Assembly (NCBI GenBank): GCA_000828075.3
Contig: JXCB02000023.1
Span: 342,596-406,595 of the forward strand
Direction of reading: 5' to 3'
Source: Tolypothrix campylonemoides VB511288
Lineage (GTDB): Bacteria; Cyanobacteriota; Cyanobacteriia; Cyanobacteriales; Nostocaceae
Length of the DNA stretch: 64,000 nucleotides
The stretch's first letter is position 1, and each line of letters starts with the position of its first letter. Under the pieces are notes generated by a model that was not told where the DNA came from, did no database searches, and saw only the letters and a program-made list of their open reading frames with translations. A program made the position numbers and the translations under genes. Positions 1 to 8,493 of this stretch are shown here, piece after piece.

Positions 1-1
1 G

Positions 2-1093
2 TTCTGCTACCAAGATCCGAAATCTTTAGCATCAAGTTGTTATTTCGATCCAAATCCTTTGATTGAGAAGGTTTTGCAAAGCCGTCAATATCAACTTGCT
101 CAAAATACAAATGATGACAAAGCCTGTCAGCAACTGGTAGTACCACTTACATACCAGCAAAACCTGCTTGCTGTTCTAGTCCTCAACCATGAGCACCACG
201 CTCGCTCTTGGCAACAAGAAGACATCCAGCTCATTGCAGGCGTTGCCGAACAAGCAGCCTTAGCCCTCTGCCAGGCAAAACTCTATCAACGCCTTCAAGA
301 GAAACAACAGCAAATCCGCGCCGAGTTGGAAGTTGCTCGCCAAATTCAAAATAACCTGCTGCGCCAAACCATGCCCGACATCAAGGGTGTGAGAGTACAA
401 GCCTGTTGCCAGCCAGCTCGTGAAGTCGGAGGGGATTTTTTTGAAGTGTTTGCCCATCCCAAAGGAGACTTGTGGTTAGCGGTAGGAGACGTTTCTGGTA
501 AGGGTGTCCCAGCGGCTTTGTTCATGGCTAGTGCCATTTCGGTATTGCGCCGAGAGTTGTCTCAAGAATCACCACCTTTACCGAGTGTGGTCATGCAAAA
601 TCTTAACCATGCTCTCAGTGATGATTTGATCAGCAACAATTACTTTATCACCCTCGTCTTAGCTCGTTATATTCCCACCACCAGGGAACTCATTTATGCT
701 AATGCAGGGCATATATATCCCCTGGTATGGTCGCGCCCAGAGACAACTGTGGAACCCCCTCCCCAGTATCTTAAGGTACGCAGCGTTCCCCTAGGTATCT
801 TCCCTATATGGCAGGCAAAGTCTAGTCAGTTGGTTCTTGCACCCCGAGATATCCTGCTGCTAGCGAGTGATGGTATTACCGAAGCTAAAGTTTTAAAAAA
901 TACAAATTTATATCTTAATTCCGTAGATAGCGAGCAACGAGTCAGCCGTTCTATGCTGAATCAAGAAGGTCTTTGGCAACTGCTTAAGAGTGAAGCCCAA
1001 CCACTTCATCTTAACCATTTACTAACGCGTATCCAGGCAAACAACTTAGTTCAAGAAGATGACCAAACTATACTTTCGCTGGAGGTTTTCTAA
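2..1093 (+). CDS. GAF-PP2C (RsbU-type) serine phosphatase, 5' end outside window
   Basis: The frame is open to the left edge, so the gene begins outside the window. The first about 75 visible residues look like the end of a GAF domain (LIAGVAEQAALAL), followed by a coiled linker and a SpoIIE/PP2C phosphatase domain. PP2C metal-binding motifs are present: AREVGGDFFEV, VGDVSGKGVPAALF, NAGHIYPLVW and LLLASDGITEA. Family members dephosphorylate anti-sigma-factor antagonists in partner-switching pathways. The next gene encodes an RsbW-like kinase whose start directly abuts this stop codon, so the two are surely co-transcribed. The input signal sensed by the GAF domain cannot be told from this fragment. 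Confidence 0.9.
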   Translation, partial: FCYQDPKSLASSCYFDPNPLIEKVLQSRQYQLAQNTNDDKACQQLVVPLTYQQNLLAVLVLNHEHHARSWQQEDIQLIAGVAEQAALALCQAKLYQRLQEKQQQIRAELEVARQIQNNLLRQTMPDIKGVRVQACCQPAREVGGDFFEVFAHPKGDLWLAVGDVSGKGVPAALFMASAISVLRRELSQESPPLPSVVMQNLNHALSDDLISNNYFITLVLARYIPTTRELIYANAGHIYPLVWSRPETTVEPPPQYLKVRSVPLGIFPIWQAKSSQLVLAPRDILLLASDGITEAKVLKNTNLYLNSVDSEQRVSRSMLNQEGLWQLLKSEAQPLHLNHLLTRIQANNLVQEDDQTILSLEVF

Positions 1094-1096
1094 GTG

Positions 1097-1540
1097 ATGA
1101 AAAGTGAGCTTCATGTACCAAGTGACTTGAAGTTTTTAACCATAGTAGAAAACTGGTTACTAGGATGCTTGGAAGTCCAGTTTAAAGGTTCAGTTGATTG
1201 GTCAATGCAATCAAGTCGCTTGCGGCTGGTTTTGGTGGAAGCCTACTCTAACGTAGTGCGTCACGCTCATAAGGATCAGCCTTATCTGCCAGTTTTAATT
1301 CGTTTGGAACTAAAAGATACCGATATTGTTCTGGAAGTTTGGGATCACGGCAAAGGCTTCGATGTATCCAGCTATTTGCCTCCAAATCCCACAGATAGAC
1401 AAGAAGGGGGCTATGGTTGGCTAATTATGCATCGTCTTATGGACAAGGTGGAGTACCAGTTAGAAGTCGATGGTGGTAACTGTTTGAAGTTAGAAGTGAC
1501 TTTGCCAAAAGTCACTCAACGCGCACCCCAGCCTGTATAG
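1097..1540 (+). CDS. RsbW-like anti-sigma regulatory factor (serine kinase)
   Basis: This is a short GHKL ATPase of about 147 residues. The N box reads EAYSNVVRHAH, the G1 box VWDHGKGFD, and a GGYGWLIMHRLMD segment follows, as in RsbW/SpoIIAB kinases. Such proteins phosphorylate an STAS-domain antagonist or bind a target regulator. A GGAGG ribosome site at 1081-1085 lies inside the end of the upstream phosphatase gene. Start could be GTG at 1094 or ATG at 1097, and both fit the spacing. No antagonist or sigma gene is adjacent downstream, so the partner protein is unknown. Confidence 0.88.
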   Translation: MKSELHVPSDLKFLTIVENWLLGCLEVQFKGSVDWSMQSSRLRLVLVEAYSNVVRHAHKDQPYLPVLIRLELKDTDIVLEVWDHGKGFDVSSYLPPNPTDRQEGGYGWLIMHRLMDKVEYQLEVDGGNCLKLEVTLPKVTQRAPQPV

Positions 1541-2518
1541 TTTATTCGTAAAAGGGACTGGGGAACTCGGGGCCCCCACGACCGGAGGGAGTGGGGATTA
1601 GGGGCAATGGGGATTAGGGCTTCGCGGCTCGAGTGAGCTTCGCCGAACGTCCGTGAGCGCTCAGCGGCTTGAGTGAGCGGCTCGGGTGAGCCTTCGCCGA
1701 ACCCCTCGCCGAACTCCGAACGGATTGGGGTAGTGGTATATCAAACGAAAAATTATGTCCGGGGCAATAAAGAAAGCCCCTCCCAAATTTTGGGGCATTT
1801 CCCCCAACAACCGTCCCCAGTACCCAAACATTTACTCGCGGCATTCCTCCACCAACAAGTACGTATCGTATGGTGGGGGAGGAATGCCGCGACCCGTTGA
1901 TTTCATTTTTTGACTACAGGCGATGCCCCTTGCCTTCGCTCCGGGACACTGCGCTTGACGCTTTGTGGTGAATACCAAACCTATGTCCATCTCTGTCGTT
2001 GCTGATACAAAGTACGCAGCAATGCACATATTACTGCCGCCAATACATTACTCGTTTCCCGCCCAAAAATTACCGTAAGGTGTGCCGCAGAGCAGGGGAA
2101 CTCTGGAGCGGGGGAGAAGAAACTACATCGGTAATCTTACACTCCTAATGGGAGTAATCAATTTTTGTAAAGAAAATAGCGAGTTTCACGCAAAACTCTT
2201 ATCAAAGATTGAAAATTAGGCAAAGGTTACTTAGGGTCGATGCAATTTATTTGATGTTAGCTAAATGCCCTAAATAGAGCAACATCACAAACGGTTTTAA
2301 GAAATATTAAGAAAGTTAATAACTTTTGCTAAGTTTATTTGATCTATGGCTTCTAATCATCAATTATTAGAATAGAAGCTTATTTTTTGTGATTTTGCAA
2401 GGCTACATTATGTAGCTTTGCGAGGAATGACTTTGTCATAGGAGGGCGTGCGATAGATGGCGATCGCCTTCATCCAACGTCCAGTGTCGAATTTTAACAA
2501 TCATTTTATAACAAAATC
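1541..2518. other. Gene-free stretch rich in repeats
   Basis: No credible gene is seen in this 978-base gap. It starts with G-rich short repeats (GGGGATTAGGG type), has three occurrences of TTCGCCGAAC-like sequence around 1636-1710, then a copy of a dispersed repeat. The right part is AT-rich and probably holds the promoter for the gene at 2519. A HIP1-like octamer occurs at about 2459-2468. Confidence 0.6.
1722..1884 (+). repeat. Dispersed repeat family G, copy 1
   Basis: The segment contains TATCAAACGAAAAATTATGT followed by CCGGGG, then CCCCCAACAACCGTCCCC and AAGTACGTATCGTATGGTGG. The same ordered blocks occur on the minus strand at about 27236-27440, and a shorter version lies at 16858-16945. 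The middle differs between copies. No coding capacity is apparent; it is probably a small non-autonomous dispersed element. Confidence 0.7.
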
Positions 2519-2971
2519 ATGATTTCGCCTATGGAAGCCTCGATTTGTTTGTCACCACGCTATCGCCTTGATGATGAATTACCTTGGCTTGAGGGAATTG
2601 ACCCCAGTCGTCATTACTGGATTGCGGTAAATGGAGACACAAATCTCACCTTAGCGATTCCTGGATTAACGGTGTCCTCGATAAGTGAGTTGAAGCAGAC
2701 TATCCGCGAGTTTCGGGCGCTACAACCTGGAGAACAAATGACTTTGGCTAGAGTTGCCAGTGCTTGCACAATTCACTGTGTTAGCCCAAACTGTTATGCT
2801 GTTGAAGCCCAAATCAATAACGCTTGGGTTTGGCATCTCTTTGACCAAGAAACTTTAGATAGTTTGTTGATGACTGCGCACCCAGATTGGCAATGCGCCC
2901 CTAAAGATATCGAACTAGGACGAAAGTTGCTCATGCGTTCTTTTCAGCAAGCAGCAGTTATCAACAGCTAA
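2519..2971 (+). CDS. Conserved hypothetical protein (150 aa)
   Basis: I do not recognise the family with certainty. The protein is acidic to neutral and soluble, with no signal peptide or membrane segment. It has several tryptophans (PWLEGIDPSRHYWIAVNGD, NNAWVWHLFDQE) and two nearby cysteines (ACTIHCVSPNCY, about residues 86-95). Codon use and length look like a real gene. Start is ATG at 2519; an internal ATG at 2531 is an alternative. It is transcribed alone and ends just before a strong hairpin shared with the convergent CTDH gene. Confidence 0.7.
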   Translation: MISPMEASICLSPRYRLDDELPWLEGIDPSRHYWIAVNGDTNLTLAIPGLTVSSISELKQTIREFRALQPGEQMTLARVASACTIHCVSPNCYAVEAQINNAWVWHLFDQETLDSLLMTAHPDWQCAPKDIELGRKLLMRSFQQAAVINS

Positions 2972-2992
2972 ACAAAATACCGAGATAATGAG

Positions 2993-3034
2993 ACGCACCT
3001 GACGCGCAGCAAAAGGTCTTCACGTCAGGTGCGT
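2993..3034. terminator. Bidirectional hairpin terminator between convergent genes
   Basis: A perfect 12-base stem (ACGCACCTGACG at 2993-3004 and its complement at 3023-3034) with an 18-base loop lies between the convergent genes ending at 2971 and 3051. A short T-rich run follows on the plus strand. Confidence 0.75.
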
Positions 3035-3050
3035 TTCTGTGTCAATCTCT

Positions 3051-3473
3051 TCACCGCCGCAAATTGAGTAACTCTTGGGGAGACGCTAAAAGTTTTATTC
3101 TTGTATAAAGAATTTCTTTTTGTTGGTTGAGGATAAATGTCCACAAGACATTGACACCACACCAAGATGTTTGTGCTTTACCTCTAACCTGAAATTGGAT
3201 TTGCTCCTCATTGAGTGTCTCGGTGACACCTTCACTAGGATAAGCTTTCACGTCTTGCGCCTCTTGTTGCAGATAGCTAATAATTGCATCTCGCCCCACA
3301 AAACCAGATTCAAACGGTGGATGCATAACACCATCCTCTGCAAACAAAGCAGCAGTTTCCTCGAACTTCCCTGTGTTCAAACTTAGGAAGTAACGCAGTA
3401 TAGTTGGTTCTGTAATTCCCTCTATTTGGAGTGTTTCATCTACAGTTGTGGGTGTAAATTCAGCAGATGCCAT
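3051..3473 (-). CDS. ctdh: CTDH: homologue of the orange carotenoid protein C-terminal domain
   Basis: This is a 140-residue NTF2-like protein matching the C-terminal domain of OCP: IEGITEPTILRYF at the start, HPPFESGFVGRDAI in the middle and the OCP-typical ending LLASPQELLNLRR. Trp104 and Trp111 lie where the OCP C-terminal domain has conserved tryptophans near the ketocarotenoid. Cys105 (TSWCGVN) corresponds to the cysteine used by known CTDHs for a redox-sensitive disulfide. CTDHs are homodimeric carotenoid carriers that can deliver pigment to HCPs. The HCP4-like gene lies 203 bases upstream on the same strand, the order known from heterocystous cyanobacteria. The gene ends at a shared bidirectional hairpin. 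Confidence 0.93.
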   Translation of the reverse strand: MASAEFTPTTVDETLQIEGITEPTILRYFLSLNTGKFEETAALFAEDGVMHPPFESGFVGRDAIISYLQQEAQDVKAYPSEGVTETLNEEQIQFQVRGKAQTSWCGVNVLWTFILNQQKEILYTRIKLLASPQELLNLRR

Positions 3474-3676
3474 AGATTTACCTGTATCACGCTAGCTCAC
3501 AATTTATTTGAATACAAAAGCCACCGGACTTGAAAGCAACTTTCGACGTATATTACCCAAATAAGCACAAATCATTTTTATGGTGCGTAGGGTTTAGATA
3601 AAATAAAAGTTCCCAGACAAAACAGCCCAGGAACGAGGAATGGAATATGGAAGGTTAGGAGGGTCTAGCAGGGAGA

Positions 3677-4198
3677 TTAGTCAGCTAGCGGATCAACACC
3701 CATGTCAGCTACTACTTTGCGGAAAACAGTAATTTGTTGACCAAAATCGAGTTGCTTAAGTTCTTCTAATACCTTTGCACCATCACGGGAAATTTTATAG
3801 CCGCTTGGCATGGGAACGACGAAGCCTTGAACCATAAGTTCTGATAATTCGTACCACAAAGCCAATTTGGTGTTATTGCTGAGAATACCGTAAGAGCGAG
3901 AAATCTGAGTATTTTTCTTAGCAGCCAGGTCACGCATCACCTGTAACTGCTCATCATGAGACATTTTCTTAATTTGATTTAACAAACCTTCGGCTAACTG
4001 TAAACGCGCTGCACCTGTAGCTGCTGGTGTGATGGAACGACCCATCTCTGTATAAGCATACCAAAGTACTGCCAACTGGTCGTCCACGCTTAAGCTTTGG
4101 AACACAGCCACGGTGGAAGTAACAGCATCACCAGGCTGAGTAGTGTAGTTGAAAGGATTGGGGTAACGGCTTTGTGCTGAATCAGTTGTAAAAGTCAT
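3677..4198 (-). CDS. Helical carotenoid protein, HCP4-like (OCP N-terminal domain homologue)
   Basis: The 173-residue protein is an all-alpha homologue of the OCP N-terminal domain. Diagnostic blocks are SITPAATGAARLQLAEGLLNQ, a RSYGILSNNTKLALWYELSE segment and DFGQQITVFRKVVADMGVDP. Trp46, Tyr49 and Trp115 fall at positions equivalent to the carotenoid-contacting Trp41, Tyr44 and Trp110 of OCP. HCPs bind a ketocarotenoid and quench singlet oxygen or phycobilisome excitation. The very high similarity to OCP itself and the CTDH gene immediately downstream point to the HCP4 clade. Start is ATG at 4198. Clade assignment is inference from context. Confidence 0.92.
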   Translation of the reverse strand: MTFTTDSAQSRYPNPFNYTTQPGDAVTSTVAVFQSLSVDDQLAVLWYAYTEMGRSITPAATGAARLQLAEGLLNQIKKMSHDEQLQVMRDLAAKKNTQISRSYGILSNNTKLALWYELSELMVQGFVVPMPSGYKISRDGAKVLEELKQLDFGQQITVFRKVVADMGVDPLAD

Positions 4199-4405
4199 GA
4201 TTGCCCCACAGTCTATTAGTTATTACGCTGCAAATCAGTAGGAGGCTTGTATGTTTTTGTTGCCCCTTGATTTACATATTGCATTATTTCTTTACAATAT
4301 GCAAATAAAATTTACAAATAGGATAAATAGCAAAAAGAAATAGGCGTATTGACTGAACGGTGTAGAATAGAAGAGCCAGACAGTGGGCAAATTAAAATAA
4401 GAGAA

Positions 4406-5362
4406 ATGAATCGATCCCCGGGAACAAACAGCACTGAGGTGAAAAAGAAAGCTCTAGAGTTGGGATTTCATAAGGTTGGAATTGCTGCAGTAGACGGGGA
4501 AGATGTCACACAGACGGAAAGATTGCAAGCTTGGCTAGCGCTTGGTTATGGTGCCGACATGGAATGGATGGCAAATCCCAAGCGCCAAGATATTCGTCAG
4601 GTTATGCCAGAGGTGCAAACTATAATTAGTGTCGCCCTTAACTACTACACACCTCAAAAGCGTCCCGAAGGAACAGAATACGCTAAAATTTCCCGTTATG
4701 CTTGGGGACGGGATTATCACAAAGTCATGCACAAAAAACTCAAGGCACTGACAACTTGGCTGCAAGGACTGCATGAAGGCATTCAGGCACGATACTATGC
4801 AGACACAGGTCCAGTGCAAGATAAAGTATGGGCGCAAAAAGCTGGCATCGGTTGGATTGCCAAGAATGGTAATGTGATAACGCGGGAATATGGCTCTTGG
4901 GTATTTTTAGGGGAAGTGCTGACGAATTTGCAGTTGGAGAGCGATCGCCCGCATACAGAACACTGTGGTAGTTGTACTCGTTGTATAGAAGCTTGTCCGA
5001 CAGGCGCTATTACCCAACCTTTTGTGGTGGATGCCAATCGCTGCATTGCCTATCATACAATTGAAAATCGAGATGAAGAATTGCCCCAGACAGTGACACC
5101 CCATTTACAGGGCTGGGTTGCTGGTTGTGATATCTGCCAAGAAGTTTGTCCTTGGAATCAGCGCTTCGCCAAAGAAACAGATGTTGCAGAGTTTGAGCCA
5201 TACTCTGGGAATGTTGCCCCTAAACTGGTAGAATTAGCCCAAATCTCTGATCAGGAGTGGGATAGACAATTTCCGGCATCGGCGTTGCGGCGGATTAAAC
5301 CACAGATGTTACGACGGAATGCCCGTGCTAATCTAAACGCACTCCACAAGGCGAAAGAATGA
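4406..5362 (+). CDS. queG: Epoxyqueuosine reductase QueG
   Basis: QueG performs the last step of queuosine synthesis, reducing epoxyqueuosine in tRNA with a cobalamin cofactor and two 4Fe-4S clusters. The ferredoxin-like motifs CGSCTRCIEACPTGAI and CDICQEVCPWNQRF are both complete, and the N-terminal half shows the family segment YADTGPVQDKVWAQKAGIGW. I chose ATG at 4406 (MNRSPGTN) over an in-frame TTG at 4349 because the extra 19 residues do not fit the family. The downstream HAD gene overlaps by four bases (ATGA), so the two are co-transcribed. Confidence 0.93.
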   Translation: MNRSPGTNSTEVKKKALELGFHKVGIAAVDGEDVTQTERLQAWLALGYGADMEWMANPKRQDIRQVMPEVQTIISVALNYYTPQKRPEGTEYAKISRYAWGRDYHKVMHKKLKALTTWLQGLHEGIQARYYADTGPVQDKVWAQKAGIGWIAKNGNVITREYGSWVFLGEVLTNLQLESDRPHTEHCGSCTRCIEACPTGAITQPFVVDANRCIAYHTIENRDEELPQTVTPHLQGWVAGCDICQEVCPWNQRFAKETDVAEFEPYSGNVAPKLVELAQISDQEWDRQFPASALRRIKPQMLRRNARANLNALHKAKE

Positions 5363-6000
5363 CCCAGAAAGTAATTATTTTTGATTTTGATGGCACGATT
5401 GCTGATACAGTAGATGCTTTGGTGAGTATTGCCAATCGTTTAGCCCAAGAGTTTGGCTATATACCAATCACTCAAGAAGAACTTGCCCTCCTGAGAAACT
5501 TGAGTTCTAGGGAAATCATCAAGTACTCAGGAATTTCAATTTTGAAAATACCTTTTTTGGTCAAAAAAGTTAAATCTGAGTTAAAAAACAAAATTAAAGA
5601 ATTAAAGCCAATTTCAGGAATTAAAGAAACCTTAGTAGTGCTTAACAATAACGGTTACAGACTAGGAATTATAACTTCTAATTCTCAAGACAATGTTACA
5701 GATTTTCTCAGAGTTAATGATTTAGATAACTTGTTTGATTTTGTTTACTCAGGTGTCACAATCTTTGGAAAAACAACAATCATTAACAACGTATTAAAAC
5801 AAAAACAAATCAAAACTCAAGAAGTTATTTATGTTGGAGATGAAACCAGAGATATAGAAGCATCAAAGAAAGCAAATATTAAAGTTATTGCAGTAACTTG
5901 GGGTTTCAATTCACAGGAAGTTCTGGCAAAACAAAATCCAGATTTTTTGATTCATCATCCCTATGAATTATTTGAAGTGATAAAGGGACTAAGCCAATAA
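5359..6000 (+). CDS. HAD-superfamily hydrolase (phosphoglycolate phosphatase-like)
   Basis: The 213-residue protein carries the four HAD motifs: DFDGTIADT (residues 9-17, nucleophile Asp9), ITSNS for motif II, a lysine near GKTT for motif III, and YVGDETRDIEA for motif IV. The helical cap lies between motifs I and II, as in Gph/PgmB phosphatases. The substrate cannot be assigned from sequence. The start overlaps the queG stop by four bases, giving translational coupling. Base composition becomes notably AT-rich after about 5500 compared with queG. Confidence 0.88.
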   Translation: MTQKVIIFDFDGTIADTVDALVSIANRLAQEFGYIPITQEELALLRNLSSREIIKYSGISILKIPFLVKKVKSELKNKIKELKPISGIKETLVVLNNNGYRLGIITSNSQDNVTDFLRVNDLDNLFDFVYSGVTIFGKTTIINNVLKQKQIKTQEVIYVGDETRDIEASKKANIKVIAVTWGFNSQEVLAKQNPDFLIHHPYELFEVIKGLSQ

Positions 6001-6244
6001 CTTTGACATAACTGAAGTTACAGAAGTTTTTGCCATCAAAATTCGACAAAATCGACAAAATGCAAAATAAATAAAGTAACTGTATACTTTGTAAATCTAT
6101 CAAAAGTTATAAAAGTCAATCTAAGTCCTTAGGTTGACGATTTTACTGCTTGTATTAAGAATAATAAAGCTCAGTATCAGAGTAGCTCTCAATACTAACG
6201 CTTCGAGTCATTCAGGAAAAACACCTAAACATAGAAAGGTAATT

Positions 6245-6562
6245 ATGGCTAACACAAACCAAGCAGCTGATCTCGATGCCACCATCTCTGCTTTACAAGG
6301 AGATATCACTTCTCTACCTGCTGAACAAGTCATTGCTGTAATTGACAGTTGGCAACAACAGCTTCAAGGAAATGATATTGCAGAGGACTTGGGTGAACTC
6401 AAACAGGCACTCACTAACGGTGATAAAGCATCAATCTCCAAAATTCTCACTGATTTGGGCGAAGACACAAAGGGTGCAGCAGCTGATGCAACAGGTGATG
6501 TTGCTACTAAGGTGAAGCAACTTGGCGATTTGCTGCTGAAAGCAGGCAACTCTGTTAAGTAA
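6245..6562 (+). CDS. Small helical protein of unknown function (105 aa)
   Basis: I chose ATG at 6245 because AAGG lies just upstream and the predicted N-terminal extension from 6134 looks non-coding. The protein is acidic, predicted all-helical and without cysteines, with an Ala/Asp-rich part (GEDTKGAAADATGDVATKVKQ) followed by a basic amphipathic end. No known domain is recognised. A clear intrinsic terminator follows, so it is transcribed alone. It lies between the carotenoid-protein genes, and a stress-related role is only a guess. Confidence 0.7.
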   Translation: MANTNQAADLDATISALQGDITSLPAEQVIAVIDSWQQQLQGNDIAEDLGELKQALTNGDKASISKILTDLGEDTKGAAADATGDVATKVKQLGDLLLKAGNSVK

Positions 6563-6600
6563 TTTTTACTAGTTTTCTAACTTCTATCATAAAATTATTA

Positions 6601-6632
6601 AAAGCTCAACTTGTATGATGTTGAGCTTTTTT
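6601..6632 (+). terminator. Intrinsic terminator
   Basis: A perfect 10-base stem (AAAGCTCAAC and GTTGAGCTTT) with a 9-base loop runs into a T tract at 6626-6632. It ends the small gene at 6245-6562 and may also serve the convergent gene ending at 6664. Confidence 0.9.
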
Positions 6633-6663
6633 AAAATTGATTCTTTATTAAAAACAAACAATT

Positions 6664-7038
6664 TTACTTTTTCGGTTGACCCTTTTCCAAAGCTTTTTCT
6701 ATCAAATCGTTAGTGACGTTGGTTGCACCTTCATTTCTGGAACCGGCAACATCCTTTGCCATATTTAAGTAATCATCGGGATTACCAGTTGGCGGGGCTT
6801 CCGTTTTTGTCTGTTGAGGTTCATGCACTTCCTGCTTAGGTGCAGTCGCTTCTTGGGCTGCTTTTGCGCCTTCACCAGTTCGGTCAATTTCACTGACGCT
6901 GAGTCGCTGTGCAGCTTGATAATCTGCTTCAATATCGACGCTTGGCGTTTTCTCTTCACCGCTAGCGATATTGTCAGCCGCTAATTGTGCATCATGAGTA
7001 GGAGCTTGTGATGGATTGGGCTTGATTTCATCAGGCAT
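6664..7038 (-). CDS. Small acidic, probably disordered protein (124 aa)
   Basis: Start is ATG at 7038, with GGAGGAG about eight bases upstream, giving MPDEIKPNPSQAP; an upstream in-frame start at 7068 would skip this strong ribosome site. The protein is rich in Ala, Glu, Pro, Thr and Gln (for example PKQEVHEPQQTKTEAPPTGN) and lacks hydrophobic segments, which suggests an intrinsically disordered chain ending in a short basic helix (LIEKALEKGQPKK). No family is recognised. It converges on the terminator at 6601-6632. Confidence 0.7.
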   Translation of the reverse strand: MPDEIKPNPSQAPTHDAQLAADNIASGEEKTPSVDIEADYQAAQRLSVSEIDRTGEGAKAAQEATAPKQEVHEPQQTKTEAPPTGNPDDYLNMAKDVAGSRNEGATNVTNDLIEKALEKGQPKK

Positions 7039-7253
7039 TATTAACTCCTCCAAAAATTTCTCTATCAATGCCGCATTCTAACAAAGTAGACTCTTCCATC
7101 CTTGGCATCCCTAGATAGATTTTTGCCTCTATTAAAAGGCAGAGAAAAGCCAAAATCTCCAATTTTTAAAACTCTTTCTCTTGGGGGTCGATACTGATTC
7201 TCAAACTCTGATACGCCTTAGTTTGACTTGTTAAATAGCTTTGGAGATAAATT

Positions 7254-7784
7254 ATGACTGCAAATTACGATAAAAATGTTCCTCAAGCTTTAAGCAATGA
7301 AACTCAAAAAGTTGTAGAAGCATTTAACCGCTTAGATACTGATGCCAAACTCGCTTGGCTGTATTTTGTTTATAAGAAAATGGGGGACTCAATTACTCCA
7401 GCGGCTCCTGCTGCTGGCGAACCAGAACTAGCGCCAAAGCTGTTAGGAAACTATTATGAATTGTCTGACGATGAACAACTTTCAATTATGCGGCAAATTG
7501 TCAACCGCGAGGATACGGAATATTCTCGTGCCTATGGTGCTATAAAAGAAAACAACCAGCTCTTTGTTTGGTATGTTTGGGCGGTATCTATGGGCAATCA
7601 AGTCGTTGATATGCCACAAAACTACAAAGCAACTGACGCAATTAACAATGTACTTTCCCAAATAGAAGGACTCGATTTTGAAGAGCAAATGTCTGTGCTG
7701 CGGACAATTGTCGGTGAAATGGGCTACACCGACGTTAAGCCGATTGAAACGCAAGCGCAAACTGGCAAAACGTCAAGCCTTTAG
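7254..7784 (+). CDS. Second helical carotenoid protein (HCP1-3 type paralogue)
   Basis: This 176-residue protein is a second OCP N-terminal-domain homologue, with KMGDSITPAAPAAG, LSDDEQLSIMRQIVNR, YSRAYGAIKENNQLFVWY and DFEEQMSVLRTIVGEMGY. It is clearly different from the HCP4-like protein at 3677-4198. Trp106 aligns with OCP Trp110 and Tyr40 with Tyr44, but the OCP Trp41 position appears to be Tyr37, with a Trp two residues earlier. The C-terminal tail (QAQTGKTSSL) recalls a linker with no C-terminal domain attached. Known HCP1-3 paralogues bind canthaxanthin and some quench singlet oxygen; the exact clade is not resolved here. Confidence 0.9.
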   Translation: MTANYDKNVPQALSNETQKVVEAFNRLDTDAKLAWLYFVYKKMGDSITPAAPAAGEPELAPKLLGNYYELSDDEQLSIMRQIVNREDTEYSRAYGAIKENNQLFVWYVWAVSMGNQVVDMPQNYKATDAINNVLSQIEGLDFEEQMSVLRTIVGEMGYTDVKPIETQAQTGKTSSL

Positions 7785-7803
7785 TTAGTAAAGACTAGTG
7801 GCT

Positions 7804-7848
7804 AATGGCTAATAGCTAATAACCATGAGCAGTTAGTTATTAGCCATT
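7804..7848. repeat. Inverted repeat between convergent genes
   Basis: AATGGCTAATA at 7804-7814 pairs with TATTAGCCATT at 7838-7848, with further partial pairing inside. It lies between the convergent HCP and GNAT genes and may act as a terminator in both directions. It resembles the common cyanobacterial GTTATTAGTTATTAGCC simple-repeat family. Confidence 0.6.
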
Positions 7849-7860
7849 CAATGAAAATTA

Positions 7861-8280
7861 TTAATTCTCTGTTATTAATGTGTTGACCAACCATTTACCG
7901 ATAACCTTTTCCATACAAGTTTCTCCTTTGGTAAAGCCAAGTTTTTTGTAAAAATTTAAAGCTGTATCTGTAAATAAACAAATATGCTGACCCTGTAACT
8001 CGTCCAATAGCATTCGCATCATTGTGCTGGCAATTCCTTGGCGACGATAGGGCGTAAATGTCCAGACATCAACTATGTAAGCATTACAAATTCCATCAGA
8101 TAGCACGCGAGCGGTGCCAATAATACGATTCTCTGCATAAGCGATACAAGTCGCGTAACTGTTGGCAAACGATGCTCTAAGCTGTTGAGGGCTTCTACCG
8201 TTGTCAAATTTATCTTGACTGAGCGTTGTTTTCATCTCTTGCCAGTCAACATTTTTAAGATTGCGTTTGTAGGTCAGCAT
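7861..8280 (-). CDS. GNAT-family N-acetyltransferase
   Basis: The 139-residue protein shows the GNAT acetyl-CoA-binding motif A: VDVWTFTPYRRQGIASTMMRMLL, here with the R/Q-x-x-G-x-A signature RRQGIA. The final motif B is FYKKLGF near residue 113. The substrate is unknown; the closest general type is the single-domain YjaB-like or ElaA-like enzymes. It converges on the second HCP gene and has no operon partner. Confidence 0.85.
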   Translation of the reverse strand: MLTYKRNLKNVDWQEMKTTLSQDKFDNGRSPQQLRASFANSYATCIAYAENRIIGTARVLSDGICNAYIVDVWTFTPYRRQGIASTMMRMLLDELQGQHICLFTDTALNFYKKLGFTKGETCMEKVIGKWLVNTLITEN

Positions 8281-8382
8281 TACACTACAGACAAATACAT
8301 TTGTAGTTATTAATATATAGCAACAGCCAAGGTGGTTAGGACATTAACAGATGATAAAACCTAGACACAAAAAGGCTTTTCA

Positions 8383-8420
8383 CCCAGTCCCCAGTCCCCA
8401 GTCCCCAGTCCCCAGTCCCC
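8383..8420. repeat. Heptamer tandem array (CCCAGTC)n
   Basis: Five full copies of CCCAGTC plus CCC lie in the gap upstream of the GNAT gene. This is the short tandemly repeated repetitive sequence type typical of heterocystous cyanobacteria. Confidence 0.9.
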
Positions 8421-8493
8421 TGCTATACTACAAAGTTTTACAAAAGTTTCAATAAGCAAAGATGACTAATTCTTGAGCATTTGACAGAGTTTA

